Source of the DNA: CAMLIZ01 sp036231905
GTDB taxonomy: Bacteria; Pseudomonadota; Gammaproteobacteria; Burkholderiales; Burkholderiaceae_C
Reading direction: 5' to 3'
Length of the DNA stretch: 64,000 nucleotides
NCBI RefSeq assembly: GCF_036231905.1
Contig: NZ_JAZARE010000001.1
Location: forward strand, 1 to 64,000
In this document: in pieces, positions 22,743 to 33,041 of the stretch
How positions within the stretch are numbered: the first letter of the stretch is position 1
Layout: each line of letters starts with the position of its first letter
Program-made: the position numbers and the translations under genes
The notes under the pieces: model-generated
What the model saw: the letters and a program-made list of their open reading frames with translations, nothing else
What the model was told of the DNA's origin: nothing
Database searches by the model: none

Positions 22743-23330
22743 ATGAAGCATGCATTGGCCTGCCGCTGCGGCAGGGTTCGTGGCCATGTGATCTTGCCGA
22801 CGATCGCCGCGCGGGCGGTCTGCTACTGCAAGGATTGCCAGGCCTACGCCCGGTTCCTGGGCCAGGAGGCCGCGGTGCTGGACGCCCAGGGCGGCAGCGA
22901 CATCGTGGCCACCATGCCGTCGCACCTGCGCTTCGAACAAGGGCTGGACGCCCTCGCCTGCCTCTCGCTCACGCCCAAGGGCATCCTGCGCTGGTATGCC
23001 AGCTGCTGCGCCACGCCGATCGGCAACACGCCGCCGGACCGCAAGGTGCATTACGTGGGGCTGGTGCACAGTTGCCTGGCCAAGCCGCTGGAGCCCGCGT
23101 TCGGCCCCGCGCGGGTGCGGCTCAACACCGCGTCGGCCACCGGCCCGGTGCAGGGCACGCCGGTGGCCATGGGCCTGGCGATCCTGAAGCTGATGCGCTT
23201 CATGCTGCCGGCGCGGTTCACCGCCCGCCATCGCGACAACCCCTTCTTCGAAGCGGACAGCGGCCGCCCGATCGTGGCGCGCCGGGTGCTCACCCCGGCC
23301 GAGCTGGCGGCGGTGAAAACCGTGGCCTGA
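22743..23330 (+). CDS. DUF6151/GFA-like cysteine protein
   Basis: A 195-residue protein. ACRCGRVRG, CYCKDCQAYA and SCCATPIGN resemble the zinc-binding motifs of GFA-like proteins but lie in a longer chain, as in the DUF6151 family. The C-terminal third is specific to this group. Enzymatic role unknown. Confidence 0.72.
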   Translation: MKHALACRCGRVRGHVILPTIAARAVCYCKDCQAYARFLGQEAAVLDAQGGSDIVATMPSHLRFEQGLDALACLSLTPKGILRWYASCCATPIGNTPPDRKVHYVGLVHSCLAKPLEPAFGPARVRLNTASATGPVQGTPVAMGLAILKLMRFMLPARFTARHRDNPFFEADSGRPIVARRVLTPAELAAVKTVA

Positions 23331-23426
23331 GCTGCCCCGTTCTGCGCTGCAAAGGCGCACACTGGACGCGACACACGATGACAGGGTGGCGTGCCGCTGA
23401 GCGGGCTAACACCCCAAGGAGGCAGC

Positions 23427-24113
23427 ATGGCCGTGGATGACGTCGTCAAGCTGGTGCAGGCATTCGCCAACCTGCTGTCCGTGCTGGTCTGGCCCGCGCT
23501 GTTGACCTTTGTGCTCATCCGCTTCGGCCCGTCGCTGAAGGATTTTTTCTCCTCGCTCGGCGAGTTCAGCTTCAAGGGCGCGGGCTTCGAAGCGACCGCC
23601 AGGCGCAAGCAGGAAGCCGCCGCCGCGCTGATGGCGGCCGCGGTCGCACGGCCCGACGCCGCCGCCACGCCCGAAAGCACCGCACGCGACGCCAAGGAGG
23701 CCGCCTCCATCGTGGGCCAGGTCGACAAGCGCACCCTGCGGCGCGCCAGCGGCGCCTGGGCCTTGTGGGTGGACGACCGGCCGGACAACAACGTCTACGA
23801 GCGCCAGTCGCTGGAAGCGCTGGGCGTGCGCTTCGTGATCGCCAAATCCACCGACGAAGCCCTGGCCAAGATGGCGCAGCAGCGCTTCGACGTGGTGATC
23901 TCCGACATGGCCCGTCCGCCCGATGCGCAGGCGGGCTACACGCTGCTGGAGACGCTGCGCGCGGCGGGCAACCACGTGCCCTTCATCATCTACGCCGGTT
24001 CCAGCGCGGCGGCCCACAAGGCCGAGGCCCAGCGGCGCGGCGCCCTGGGCAGCACCAACCGCGCCAGCGAACTCTTCGCCTACGTGCTGTCGGCGCTCAA
24101 GCGCGAGGGCTGA
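23427..24113 (+). CDS. Membrane-anchored receiver-like protein
   Basis: A 228-residue protein. Residues about 12-32 are a transmembrane helix, followed by an Ala-rich linker. From about 113 the sequence (ALWVDDRPDNNVYERQSLEA, DVVISDMARPPDAQAGYTLL, FIIYAGSS) follows a response-regulator receiver fold, with Asp-Asp and the phosphoacceptor-like Asp of ISDM. The usual Lys near the end is not evident. AAGGAGG precedes ATG 23427. It may sense or relay a signal at the membrane; no partner kinase is adjacent. Confidence 0.7.
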   Translation: MAVDDVVKLVQAFANLLSVLVWPALLTFVLIRFGPSLKDFFSSLGEFSFKGAGFEATARRKQEAAAALMAAAVARPDAAATPESTARDAKEAASIVGQVDKRTLRRASGAWALWVDDRPDNNVYERQSLEALGVRFVIAKSTDEALAKMAQQRFDVVISDMARPPDAQAGYTLLETLRAAGNHVPFIIYAGSSAAAHKAEAQRRGALGSTNRASELFAYVLSALKREG

Positions 24114-24230
24114 GTGCGGCGACAGGGCGGTCCGGGCAACGGCACCCGCCCCCTCCGCCACCAACTCCGAGCCGCGCAGCAAACTACTCGTTTTCCCTCA
24201 GTGACGCCAAAAGCCCCAGCGCGTTAAATC

Positions 24231-24258
24231 GCGCAAACGTTTGCGCAAACGTTAGCGC
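24231..24258. promoter_or_regulatory. Two overlapping LacI-type operators upstream of rbsB
   Basis: GCGCAAACGTTTGCGC (24231-24246) is a perfect 16-bp palindrome centred on CG, as LacI/GalR-family regulators prefer. It overlaps by four bases a second, near-perfect copy, GCGCAAACGTTAGCGC (24243-24258). They sit about 64 bp before the rbsB start, and the operon encodes its own LacI-type regulator. Confidence 0.82.
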
Positions 24259-24321
24259 GACGTTCCTCACACCGCGGCCGCGATGAACCGCGGCTTTAGA
24301 CATCGTCAGGAGACTCACCCC

Positions 24322-25275
24322 ATGACCTCGCACGTTTCGCGCCGCACCGCCCTCGCCGCCGCTGCCTTGCTGGCCGGCGCCACCGCCTTCTCACCCCTCG
24401 CCCTTGCGCAGGAAAAGCCGCGTGTCGGCCTGGTGATGAAGTCGCTGGCCAACGAGTTCTTCAAGAACATGACCGAAGGCGCGATCGCCCACGAGAAGAA
24501 GCGCGGCGACTTCACGCTCAAGGCCGTGGGCATGCAGTCGGAGACCGACTTCGACGCCCAGACCGCGGCGGTGGAGAACTTCATCACCCAGAAGTACGAC
24601 GTGATCGTGATCGCGCCGGCCGATTCGCGCGCCATGGTGGCGCCGGTGTCGCGCGCGCTCAAGGCCGGCATCACGGTGGTCAACTTCGACGTCGCGCTGG
24701 ACCCGGCCGCGATGAAGAAGGCCGGCATCGACCTCGCCTTCGTGGGCCCGGACAACCGCGCCGGCGCCAAGATGGCGGGTGACGAACTCGCGCGCACCCT
24801 GGGCCCCGGCGCCAAGGTGGTCATCATCGAAGGCAACCCCGGCGCCGACAACGCGCTGCAGCGCAAGCTCGGCTTCGAAGACGCCGCCAAGGCCGGCAAG
24901 CTGAACGTCGTGGCCTCGCAGACGGCCCATTGGGAGACCGAGGAAGCCAACGCGGTGTTCACCAACATCCTCACCGCCAACCCCGACATCAAGGGCGTGA
25001 TGGCCGCCAACGACTCCATGGCGCTCGGTGTGGTGAAGGCCATCGACGCGGCCGGCAAGACGGGCCAGATCAAGGTGGTGGGCTTTGACAACATCCCGGC
25101 CATCCGCCCGCTGGTCAAGCAGGGCAAGGTGCTGGCCACGGTGGACCAGTTCGGCAGCGACATGGCCGCCAACGCCATCGACTACGGCATCAAGGCGCGC
25201 AAGGAAGGCAAGCCGCTCAAGGGCTGGATCAAGACCCCGATCGAGCTGGTGACGGCCAAGAACCTGAAGTCCTGA
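24322..25275 (+). CDS. rbsB: Ribose ABC transporter, periplasmic binding protein
   Basis: A 317-residue type I periplasmic sugar-binding protein. The signal peptide (SRRTALAAAALLAG...) contains a twin arginine. The mature protein begins KPRVGLVMKSLANEFFKNMT and keeps the two-lobed fold, with VIVIAPADSRAMVAPV and MALGVVKAIDAAGK. The ribose assignment comes from rbsK and rbsD downstream. AGGAG lies upstream of ATG 24322. First gene of the operon. Confidence 0.88.
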   Translation: MTSHVSRRTALAAAALLAGATAFSPLALAQEKPRVGLVMKSLANEFFKNMTEGAIAHEKKRGDFTLKAVGMQSETDFDAQTAAVENFITQKYDVIVIAPADSRAMVAPVSRALKAGITVVNFDVALDPAAMKKAGIDLAFVGPDNRAGAKMAGDELARTLGPGAKVVIIEGNPGADNALQRKLGFEDAAKAGKLNVVASQTAHWETEEANAVFTNILTANPDIKGVMAANDSMALGVVKAIDAAGKTGQIKVVGFDNIPAIRPLVKQGKVLATVDQFGSDMAANAIDYGIKARKEGKPLKGWIKTPIELVTAKNLKS

Positions 25276-25296
25276 TCCTTCGCCCAGCTGCACACC

Positions 25297-26844
25297 ATGG
25301 ACACCACGCCCGCATTGGAGCTGCAAGGCCTGAGCCGCCAGTACCCCGGCGTGCTCGCGCTCGACGCGGTGGACCTGGTGCTGCAGCCCGGCGAGGTGCA
25401 TGCGCTGGCGGGCGAAAACGGCGCCGGCAAGAGCACCTTGATCAAGCTGCTGTGCGGCGCCGAGCGCCCCGATGGCGGCCGCATGCTGCTGTTCGGCCAG
25501 CCCTATGCGCCCCACACGCCGCTGGACGCCATGCGCGCCGGCATCCGCGTGGTGCACCAGGAGCTGCACATGCTGGACGAGCTGTCGGTGGCCGAGAACC
25601 TGCTGTTCGACCACCTGCCGCGCAAGCGCTTCGGCCTGCTGGACCGCGGGGCCATGGACCGGCGCGCCCGTGAGCTGCTGGCGCGTGTGGGGCTGGTGGA
25701 CCTGAACCCGGCCACGCGGGTGGCCGGCCTGGGCATGGCGCACCGCCAGCTGATCGAGATCGCCCGCGCGCTGTCGGGCCGCAGCCGCATCGTCATCATG
25801 GACGAGCCCACCGCCACCCTCACCCCGCGCGAGACCGACCAGCTGCTGGCCATCATCCGGCAGCTGCGAAGCGAGGGCGTGACGGTGGTGTTCGTCTCGC
25901 ACCACCTGGACGAGCTGTTCGACATCTGCGACCGCGTCACCGTGCTGCGCAATGGCCGCCGGATCGCCACCCAACCGATGGCCGAGACGACCAGCGACCA
26001 GTTGGTGCGCCTGATGGTGGGCCGCAGCGTGGACGCGCCCAGCAAACGCGATGCGGCCCAGCGAACCGCCTCCGCCGTGCCCGCGCTGCGGGTCCAGGGC
26101 CTGCGCTACCGCGGCCAGCGCGGATCGCAAGGCATCGATTTCCAGCTGCACTACGGCGAGATCGTGGGCCTGGCCGGCCTGGTGGGCTCTGGCCGCACGG
26201 AGACCGTGCGCGCCCTCTTTGGTGCCGACCCCCTGGTGGCCGGTCAGGTGCAACGCGACGGCCAGCCGGTGCGACTGCGCAGCCCACGCGAGGCGCTGCA
26301 ACACGGCGTGTGCCTGCTCACCGAGAACCGCAAGGACGAAGGCCTGGTGTTGGACATGCCGATCCGCAGCAACATCAGCCTCGCCCGGCTGAAGGCGGTG
26401 TCACGCGCCGGGCTGCTGAGGCCCGATGCGGAAACACGCATTGCGCAACAGGCCGCCACTGACCTCGGCATCCGGCTCGCCTCCGTGCACCAGCAGGTGC
26501 GGCAACTGTCCGGCGGCAACCAGCAGAAGGTGGTGCTCGCCAAGTGGCTGCTGCGCCAGCCCAAGGTGCTGATCCTCGACGAGCCCACCCGCGGCGTGGA
26601 CGTGGGCGCCAAGGCCGAGATCCACGCGCTGCTGCAGCGCATGGCGGCCGACGGCCTGGCCGTGCTGGTGGTGTCCTCCGACCTGCGCGAGCTGATGGGC
26701 CTGTGCGACCGCCTGCTGGTGCTGAGCAAGGGCACCCTGGCCGGCGAGGTGGCCCGACCCGATTTCAACGAAGAAGCCATCCTCGCGATGGCCTACCAGG
26801 AGTACCTGCGTGCATCCCACACCGACGATGCCCAAGCCGCTTGA
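25297..26844 (+). CDS. rbsA: Ribose ABC transporter, ATP-binding protein
   Basis: A 515-residue protein with two ABC domains, as in RbsA/MglA. The first has Walker A GENGAGKST and Walker B RIVIMDEPTATL. The second has a degenerate Walker A (GLVGSGRTE), signature LSGGNQQKV and Walker B VLILDEPTRGVD. This asymmetry is normal for the family. It powers ribose import with rbsB and rbsC. The end overlaps rbsC. Confidence 0.93.
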   Translation: MDTTPALELQGLSRQYPGVLALDAVDLVLQPGEVHALAGENGAGKSTLIKLLCGAERPDGGRMLLFGQPYAPHTPLDAMRAGIRVVHQELHMLDELSVAENLLFDHLPRKRFGLLDRGAMDRRARELLARVGLVDLNPATRVAGLGMAHRQLIEIARALSGRSRIVIMDEPTATLTPRETDQLLAIIRQLRSEGVTVVFVSHHLDELFDICDRVTVLRNGRRIATQPMAETTSDQLVRLMVGRSVDAPSKRDAAQRTASAVPALRVQGLRYRGQRGSQGIDFQLHYGEIVGLAGLVGSGRTETVRALFGADPLVAGQVQRDGQPVRLRSPREALQHGVCLLTENRKDEGLVLDMPIRSNISLARLKAVSRAGLLRPDAETRIAQQAATDLGIRLASVHQQVRQLSGGNQQKVVLAKWLLRQPKVLILDEPTRGVDVGAKAEIHALLQRMAADGLAVLVVSSDLRELMGLCDRLLVLSKGTLAGEVARPDFNEEAILAMAYQEYLRASHTDDAQAA

Positions 26845-27834
26845 TCCCGCCGCAGCGCCGGCCACCCGGCGGATGCGCCAGCATGCGGCGCTGGTGCTGC
26901 GCGAGGCCGGCATCGGCGTGGCGCTGGTGCTGCTGGTGGCCGTGTTCGCCAGCCTGTCGCCGATCTTCTTCACCTCCAACAACATCACCAACATCTTCAC
27001 GCAGATCGCGATCAACGTGATCCTGGCGGTGGGCATGACCTTCGTCATCCTCGTCGGCGGCATCGACCTGTCGGTGGGCTCGGTGATGGCCTTCTGCGCG
27101 GTGGTGGCCGGCACGGTGCTCAAGGCCGAAGGCCTGGCCGAAAGCACGGCGATCCCGCTGGCGCTGGCGGCCAGCGTGGCGGTGGGCGCGGTCTGCGGGC
27201 TGGCCAACGGCGCCATCTCCGCCTACTGGGGCATCCCCTCCTTCATCGTCACGCTCGGCATGCTCAATGTGGCGCGCGGCGCGGCGCTGCAGTGGACCCA
27301 GGCGCGCACGATCTACGAGTTTCCTGATGCCTTCAACAACTTCGGCAGCGCCACGGTGCTGGGCGTGCCGGCCATCTTCCTGGTCGCGCTGGCGCTGGTG
27401 CTGCTCGGCTGGTTCGTGCTCAACCGCACCGTGTTCGGCCGCCTGGTCTATGCGATCGGCAACAACGAGGAAGCCGTGCGCCTGGCGGGCCACAACACAC
27501 GGCTGATCAAGATCGCGGCCTTCGTGATCGCCGGCGTGGCGGTGGGCATCGGCGCGGTGGTGTACATGACGCGCCTGACCATCGCCAGCCCTATCCTCGG
27601 CATCGGCTTCGAGCTGAACGCCATCGCGGCGGTGATCATCGGCGGCACCAGCCTGTCCGGCGGGCGCGGCTCCATCATCGGCACCCTGCTGGGCGCCTGC
27701 ATCATCGGCGTGCTGGCCAACGGCCTCATTCTCATCGGCATGAGCGACTTCCTGCGCCAGATGGTCACCGGCGCGGTGATCATCCTGGCGGTCATCCTCG
27801 ACGTGTACCGCGCGCGGCTGACGAGGCGCGCCGC

Positions 27835-27838
<4 letters not shown>
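26810..27838 (+). CDS. rbsC: Ribose ABC transporter, permease
   Basis: A 342-residue inner-membrane permease with 8-10 hydrophobic helices. FVILVGGIDLSVGSVMAF and GRGSIIGTLLGACIIGVL are characteristic of the RbsC group. GTG 26810 is favoured because AGGAG (26798-26802) stands 7 nt upstream, inside the end of rbsA; ATG 26828 is an alternative without such a site. Its stop overlaps the regulator start. Confidence 0.9.
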
Positions 27839-28835
<997 letters not shown>

Positions 28836-28839
<4 letters not shown>

Positions 28840-29759
28840 GGGCGCCCACGAACCGGCCCATCGTGGTGCTCGGCAGCGTCAACATGGACCTGGTGTTGCG
28901 CTGCGAGCGCCTGCCCGCCCCGGGTGAAACGGTGCACGGCAGCGGCTTCCAGCGCTGGCCCGGCGGCAAGGGTGCCAACCAGGCGGTGGCCGCCGCGCGC
29001 CTGGGCGGCAGGGTCGCCTTTCTCGGCTGCGTGGGCGATGACGAATTCGGCCGCGAGGCCACCGCCGCGCTGCAGGCGGAAGGCGTGGACGTGACGGGCC
29101 TGCGCAGCGTGGCGGGCACATCCACCGGCGTGGCCATGATCACGGTGGATGCCGCCGGCCGCAATGCGATCGCGCTGTCGGGCGGGGCCAACCACGCGGT
29201 TTCGCCCGCGCAGGTGGAGGCAGCCGCCGATACCCTGCGCGGTGCCGCGCTGCTGGTGTGCCAGCTGGAGGTGCCGCTGGCCGCGGTGGAGCGGGCCGTG
29301 GCGCTGGCCCACGCGGCCGGCGTGCCGGTGCTGCTGAATCCCGCGCCCGCGGCCGCGCTGCCGGCGTCCTTGCTCCAACAGGTGAGCCTGCTGGTGCCCA
29401 ACGAAAGCGAAGCCGCGCTGCTGCATCCGCGCTGCGCCGGCGCGCCGGACGCGGCAGCGCTGTTGCGCACCCTGGGCCCGGCCACCGTGGTGGTGACCCT
29501 GGGTGAACGGGGTGTGCAGGTGGCCGACGCCACCGGCAGCTGGAGCGCCGCCGCGCCGCAGGTGGTGGCGCACGACACCACCGGCGCCGGCGACACCTTC
29601 GTCGGCGCGCTCGCCGTCGCGCTCACCGAGGGCCAACCCCTGCGCGACGCAGTGTGCTTCGCCCAGCAGGCGGCAGCGATCAGCGTCACCCGCGCCGGCG
29701 CCATGCCGTCCATGCCGCGGCGCGGCGAGCTCAGCGTCCTGCCGGAGGCCGCCGCATGA
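28836..29759 (+). CDS. rbsK: Ribokinase
   Basis: A 307-residue PfkB-family kinase that phosphorylates D-ribose to ribose 5-phosphate. VVLGSVNMDLVLRCERLPAPGETV and GGKGANQAVAAARLGG mark the substrate site, and DTTGAGDTFVGAL carries the catalytic Asp and anion hole. It overlaps rbsR and rbsD by ATGA, implying translational coupling. Confidence 0.93.
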
Positions 29760-30151
29760 AAAAGACCGCGCTGCTGCATGCGGGCCTGTCCCAGCTGGTC
29801 GCGACCCTGGGCCACGGCGACGCGGTGGTGGTGGCCGATGCCGGCCTGCCCGTGCCCGCGGGCACACCCTGCATCGACCTGGCCGTCACCCGCGGCGTGC
29901 CCAGCTTCTGGCAGGTGCTGGACGCGCTGCTGAGCGAGATGCAGGTGGAACATGCGCTGCATGCCGAGGAGTGGCTGCAGCACGGCCCGCAGCTCGTGCA
30001 GCAGGTGCGCGACCGGCTCGCACCGGCGCCGCTGGCCCAGCTGCCGCACGCCGAGTTCAAGGCGCGCTGCCGCGGCGTGCGCACCATCGTGCGCACCGGC
30101 GAATGCACGCCCTACGCCAACCTGATGCTGTTCTCGGGCGTGGTGTTCTGA
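29756..30151 (+). CDS. rbsD: D-ribose pyranase
   Basis: A 131-residue protein that interconverts pyranose and furanose forms of ribose, so that RbsK gets its preferred substrate. MKKTALLHAGLSQLVATLGHGD, VVVADAGLPVP and the C-terminal RTGECTPYANLMLFSGV are diagnostic; His and Tyr of these motifs are catalytic. Last gene of the operon. Confidence 0.92.
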   Translation: MKKTALLHAGLSQLVATLGHGDAVVVADAGLPVPAGTPCIDLAVTRGVPSFWQVLDALLSEMQVEHALHAEEWLQHGPQLVQQVRDRLAPAPLAQLPHAEFKARCRGVRTIVRTGECTPYANLMLFSGVVF

Positions 30152-30168
30152 CCGGCGTATGTGCTGCC

Positions 30169-30753
30169 CTACTGCCCCGTCACCTTGAACCACAGCTGGT
30201 CGTAGTAGACGATGCCGCCCACGCCGGCGGTCGGCGGGCCGAAGCCCACGAACACCCGGTCGGTGTAGCTGCCGGTCCAGTGCTTGAACCGCCCGGTGCC
30301 ACCGGCGATCACGCCGTCGCCGCCGCCTGCGATGACGACCTGCGCACCCAGCTCGGTGTGCAGCGGCGGCTTCAGCGCCGGGTCGATCGGCGCGCCGCAC
30401 GTGCCGTTGGGGCCCGAGACGACCTGCAGCTGACCTTCGTTGAGTGAAAACGCGATGAACTCGCTGAAGCACAAGGACCCGCCGGTGCCGAAGGCGAAGG
30501 ACTTGCCCCACACGGAGGCCGTGCCCCGCTTGTTCCCTGTGGACACGTCGTACACCGGGAAGGTGGTGGTCGGAAAGCAGGCGCCGCCGCACCAGCCGGC
30601 AAACGCGGCGGTGGCCGGTGGCGCATCGGTGTTCGCGGTCGGCACGCCGTCGAACACCAGGTCCACGACCTGTGCGGCCGAGGCGATGCCGGGCAACACG
30701 GCTGCCAGCGCCAGCATGGATGCGGCCAGCACGCGAGGAGAAAGCTTGTTCAT
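30169..30753 (-). CDS. Exported protein of unknown function
   Basis: A 194-residue protein with signal peptide (MNKLSPRVLAASMLALAAVL...IASA). The mature part has four cysteines and repeated Gly-rich beta strands, ending YYDQLWFKVTGQ. No family recognised. The start at 30,753 gives the signal and has AGAGGA upstream on this strand. It converges with rbsD. Confidence 0.7.
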   Translation of the reverse strand: MNKLSPRVLAASMLALAAVLPGIASAAQVVDLVFDGVPTANTDAPPATAAFAGWCGGACFPTTTFPVYDVSTGNKRGTASVWGKSFAFGTGGSLCFSEFIAFSLNEGQLQVVSGPNGTCGAPIDPALKPPLHTELGAQVVIAGGGDGVIAGGTGRFKHWTGSYTDRVFVGFGPPTAGVGGIVYYDQLWFKVTGQ

Positions 30754-30999
30754 GGCTGAGGGGTCCTCTCGAGGGTGGAACAACACGGACATGAACCCGG
30801 CGGGGCGTGGCGTTCAGGAAACGGGCATGTCCTCCCTCTCCCTCATCAGGTTGTAGGCGCGCCCGGGCGCCGCGCCATGCTCCTGTGCCCTTGCATGGCC
30901 CGGCCACCGACCCGCGATGCCCCCTGCGCGGACCTTGGCTCGCTGGCCGCGCCGGCCACCCTGGCCTACAGTGGCCCTTCCGCCACCCAGGAGCCCGCC

Positions 31000-31392
31000 A
31001 TGCCGATCCGCACCGCATCCGTCACCCGGCAGCTGAGGGACAACGGCCAGGCGCTGCACCGCGCGATGGCCAGCCGCATCGAGTCGCAGGGCGCGGACCA
31101 GGCGCCCTCCGAAGCGGAACGGGCGCTGCTGGAAGAGCGGCGCCAGGTCAAGGCCGAGCGCGCCAGCCGGCAGGCCCAGGCGCGTGTGCACGCCAGCGCC
31201 GTCGACAAGCTGGTGCGCACCCATCGCGCCCAGCCCAAGGACAAGCCCGACGCGCCCAAACAGGCCGGCGAGCCCAAGGCCACCAAGGCAGCGGCCAAGG
31301 GCCACAAGCCCTCGCGCGCCGAAAAACACGCCACCAAGGCCGCCGCGCTGGACGCCGCACGCCGCGCACCCAAGAAGCCCGCCAAGGGCTGA
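31000..31392 (+). CDS. Basic Lys/Ala-rich protein
   Basis: A 130-residue protein. The first 70 residues are helical and charged (SEAERALLEERRQVKAERAS), and the rest is Lys/Ala/Pro-rich (KATKAAAKGHKPSRAEKHAT), like histone H1-type tails found in betaproteobacteria. It may bind nucleic acid; this is inference from composition. ATG 31000 has CCAGGAG upstream. Confidence 0.6.
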   Translation: MPIRTASVTRQLRDNGQALHRAMASRIESQGADQAPSEAERALLEERRQVKAERASRQAQARVHASAVDKLVRTHRAQPKDKPDAPKQAGEPKATKAAAKGHKPSRAEKHATKAAALDAARRAPKKPAKG

Positions 31393-31572
31393 GCCCACCG
31401 CGGCGGGGCGCCCGCCACCATCAGGCCACCAGGGGCCGTGTGTCACCCCTGGGGCAAGCGCAGCATTTCTCACGTTTTGCAGCATCGCCTGGGGATGGCT
31501 GCGGCGGCCAAGGCGGCACACTGAGGCTTTTGCCCCCGGGGGCTTCCGGTCCGCCCGCCGGTGCCTTCTGCG

Positions 31573-32130
31573 ATGGACGACACCACCTTCAATGCCGCAC
31601 TCAAGCACCTGGGCGCCAGCCTGGCCGCCGGCGTGATCGACCGCCAGCGCTACCGCCGCGACCTGGCCGAGCTGCTGCAGCAGCAGTTCGGCTGCTCGCG
31701 GGTGGGCCTGTGGCAGATCTTCGGTGAGCGTGGCGGCCGCGTGATGCGCTGCCTGGCGCGCCACGACGAAGGTGAAGGCGCCAGCGACGGCGGCGAGGAG
31801 ATCCGCGAGGACGACTACCGCGACTACTTCGCCGTGCTCGTGAGCCAGGGCGTGTATGTGGCGCCCGACGCCTGGAACGACCCGGTGCTGGCGCCGATGC
31901 GCGACAGCTACCTGGTGCCCGCCAACACCCGCTCGATGATGGACGCCGCGTTCACGCTCAACGGCCGCACCTTCGGCGTGGTGTGCTGCGAGCAGACCGG
32001 CCGGCTGCGCGACTGGAGCACCGCGGAGGTCACGCAGCTCAAGCGGGCCGCCGCCATGATCACGCTGCACACCGCCCGCCACGAACGCGGCGAGAGCGGC
32101 TGGTGGGACACCGGCCAGCTCGACGCCTGA
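31573..32130 (+). CDS. GAF-domain protein
   Basis: A 185-residue single-domain protein. LLQQQFGCSRVGLWQIFGER, the central VAPDAWNDPVLAP and FTLNGRTFGVVCCEQTG, then WSTAEVTQLKRAAAMITLHT, follow the GAF fold. It may bind a small ligand. No output domain is attached, so it probably acts through a partner. ATG 31573 is used; an in-frame GTG at 31,561 exists. Confidence 0.75.
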   Translation: MDDTTFNAALKHLGASLAAGVIDRQRYRRDLAELLQQQFGCSRVGLWQIFGERGGRVMRCLARHDEGEGASDGGEEIREDDYRDYFAVLVSQGVYVAPDAWNDPVLAPMRDSYLVPANTRSMMDAAFTLNGRTFGVVCCEQTGRLRDWSTAEVTQLKRAAAMITLHTARHERGESGWWDTGQLDA

Positions 32131-32306
32131 CCCACCCGCCCGGCATGCGATGTGCCGGTATCGCCCAAGCGCAGCCGCTGCGCGCCACCGGATGGGGCCA
32201 TGGCAGGTTTTTTCGACGGGCTGATGCGCGGGGACGTGCCGCAGCATGGCGTGAGGTGGCCGCTGTTCCAGCGGTGCCATCGCCACCCACGCGCAGGTGG
32301 GACGCA

Positions 32307-33032
32307 ATGACTGAACCGCCGCCCTCCCTGGCCCGCCGGCGCTGGATGGGCGCCGCCTCCGGCGCCCTGCTGGCCGCGGTGGGCGAGCGTGCCACGGCCG
32401 CGGCCCGGCCGGCCGACGTGCTGACCGTGCACACCTTCGGCGACTCGGTGCTCGATTGCGGCCACTACAACGCCCACGGCGTGCACCCGGGGCAGCTGCT
32501 GGTGCGCAACGAGGACACGCTGTTCCCCGAGTTCAAGGGCCGCGACCTCGGCACACGCGGCCCGGCACAGCTGGACCACCGGGCGGTGGACGGCGCCACC
32601 GTGGCCGGGCTGCCCGCGCAGGCCGCCGGCCTGGCGCGGCCCCATGGCCGCGCGATCGCCCTGCTCACCGTGGGTGGCAACGACCTGCTGCGCGGCCTGG
32701 CCGCCGACACCGGCCCCGGCGTGCGCAGCTTCGAAGCCGCGCTGGAGCGCTTTCTCAAGGGCCTGCCGATCCGACCGGTACTGCTCGGTACGGTTTACGA
32801 CCCCACCTTCGGCGACGACAGCCGCAATTTCCTCGGCATCGATGCACGCATCGCCCGCGCCAACCACCGGCGCGTCAACGAGGTCATAGCCAGCCTGGCC
32901 GCGCGCCATGGCACCCTGGTGGACCTGCACGCGCACTTCCTGCGCGGCGACCCCAGCTGGTACGTGCACACCATCGAGCCCAGCCTCACCGGCGCGTCGG
33001 AAGTGCGGCGCGCCTTCCTGGCGGCGCTGTAG
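32307..33032 (+). CDS. SGNH/GDSL-type hydrolase
   Basis: A 241-residue exported esterase-like protein. The signal has a twin-arginine motif (LARRRWMGAASGAL). VHTFGDSVLDCG supplies the nucleophile Ser (block I), LLTVGGNDLL the oxyanion Asn (block III). The final Asp-x-x-His block is less clear (possibly DPSWYVHTIEPS). Substrate unknown. Confidence 0.78.
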   Translation: MTEPPPSLARRRWMGAASGALLAAVGERATAAARPADVLTVHTFGDSVLDCGHYNAHGVHPGQLLVRNEDTLFPEFKGRDLGTRGPAQLDHRAVDGATVAGLPAQAAGLARPHGRAIALLTVGGNDLLRGLAADTGPGVRSFEAALERFLKGLPIRPVLLGTVYDPTFGDDSRNFLGIDARIARANHRRVNEVIASLAARHGTLVDLHAHFLRGDPSWYVHTIEPSLTGASEVRRAFLAAL

Positions 33033-33041
33033 CGGCCGCGC

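Noticed and set aside
24391..26304. 637-codon frame on the - strand
   Set aside because: It is His/Gln/Gly/Ala-rich and lies antisense to rbsB and rbsA, which have complete family motifs; a by-product of high GC.
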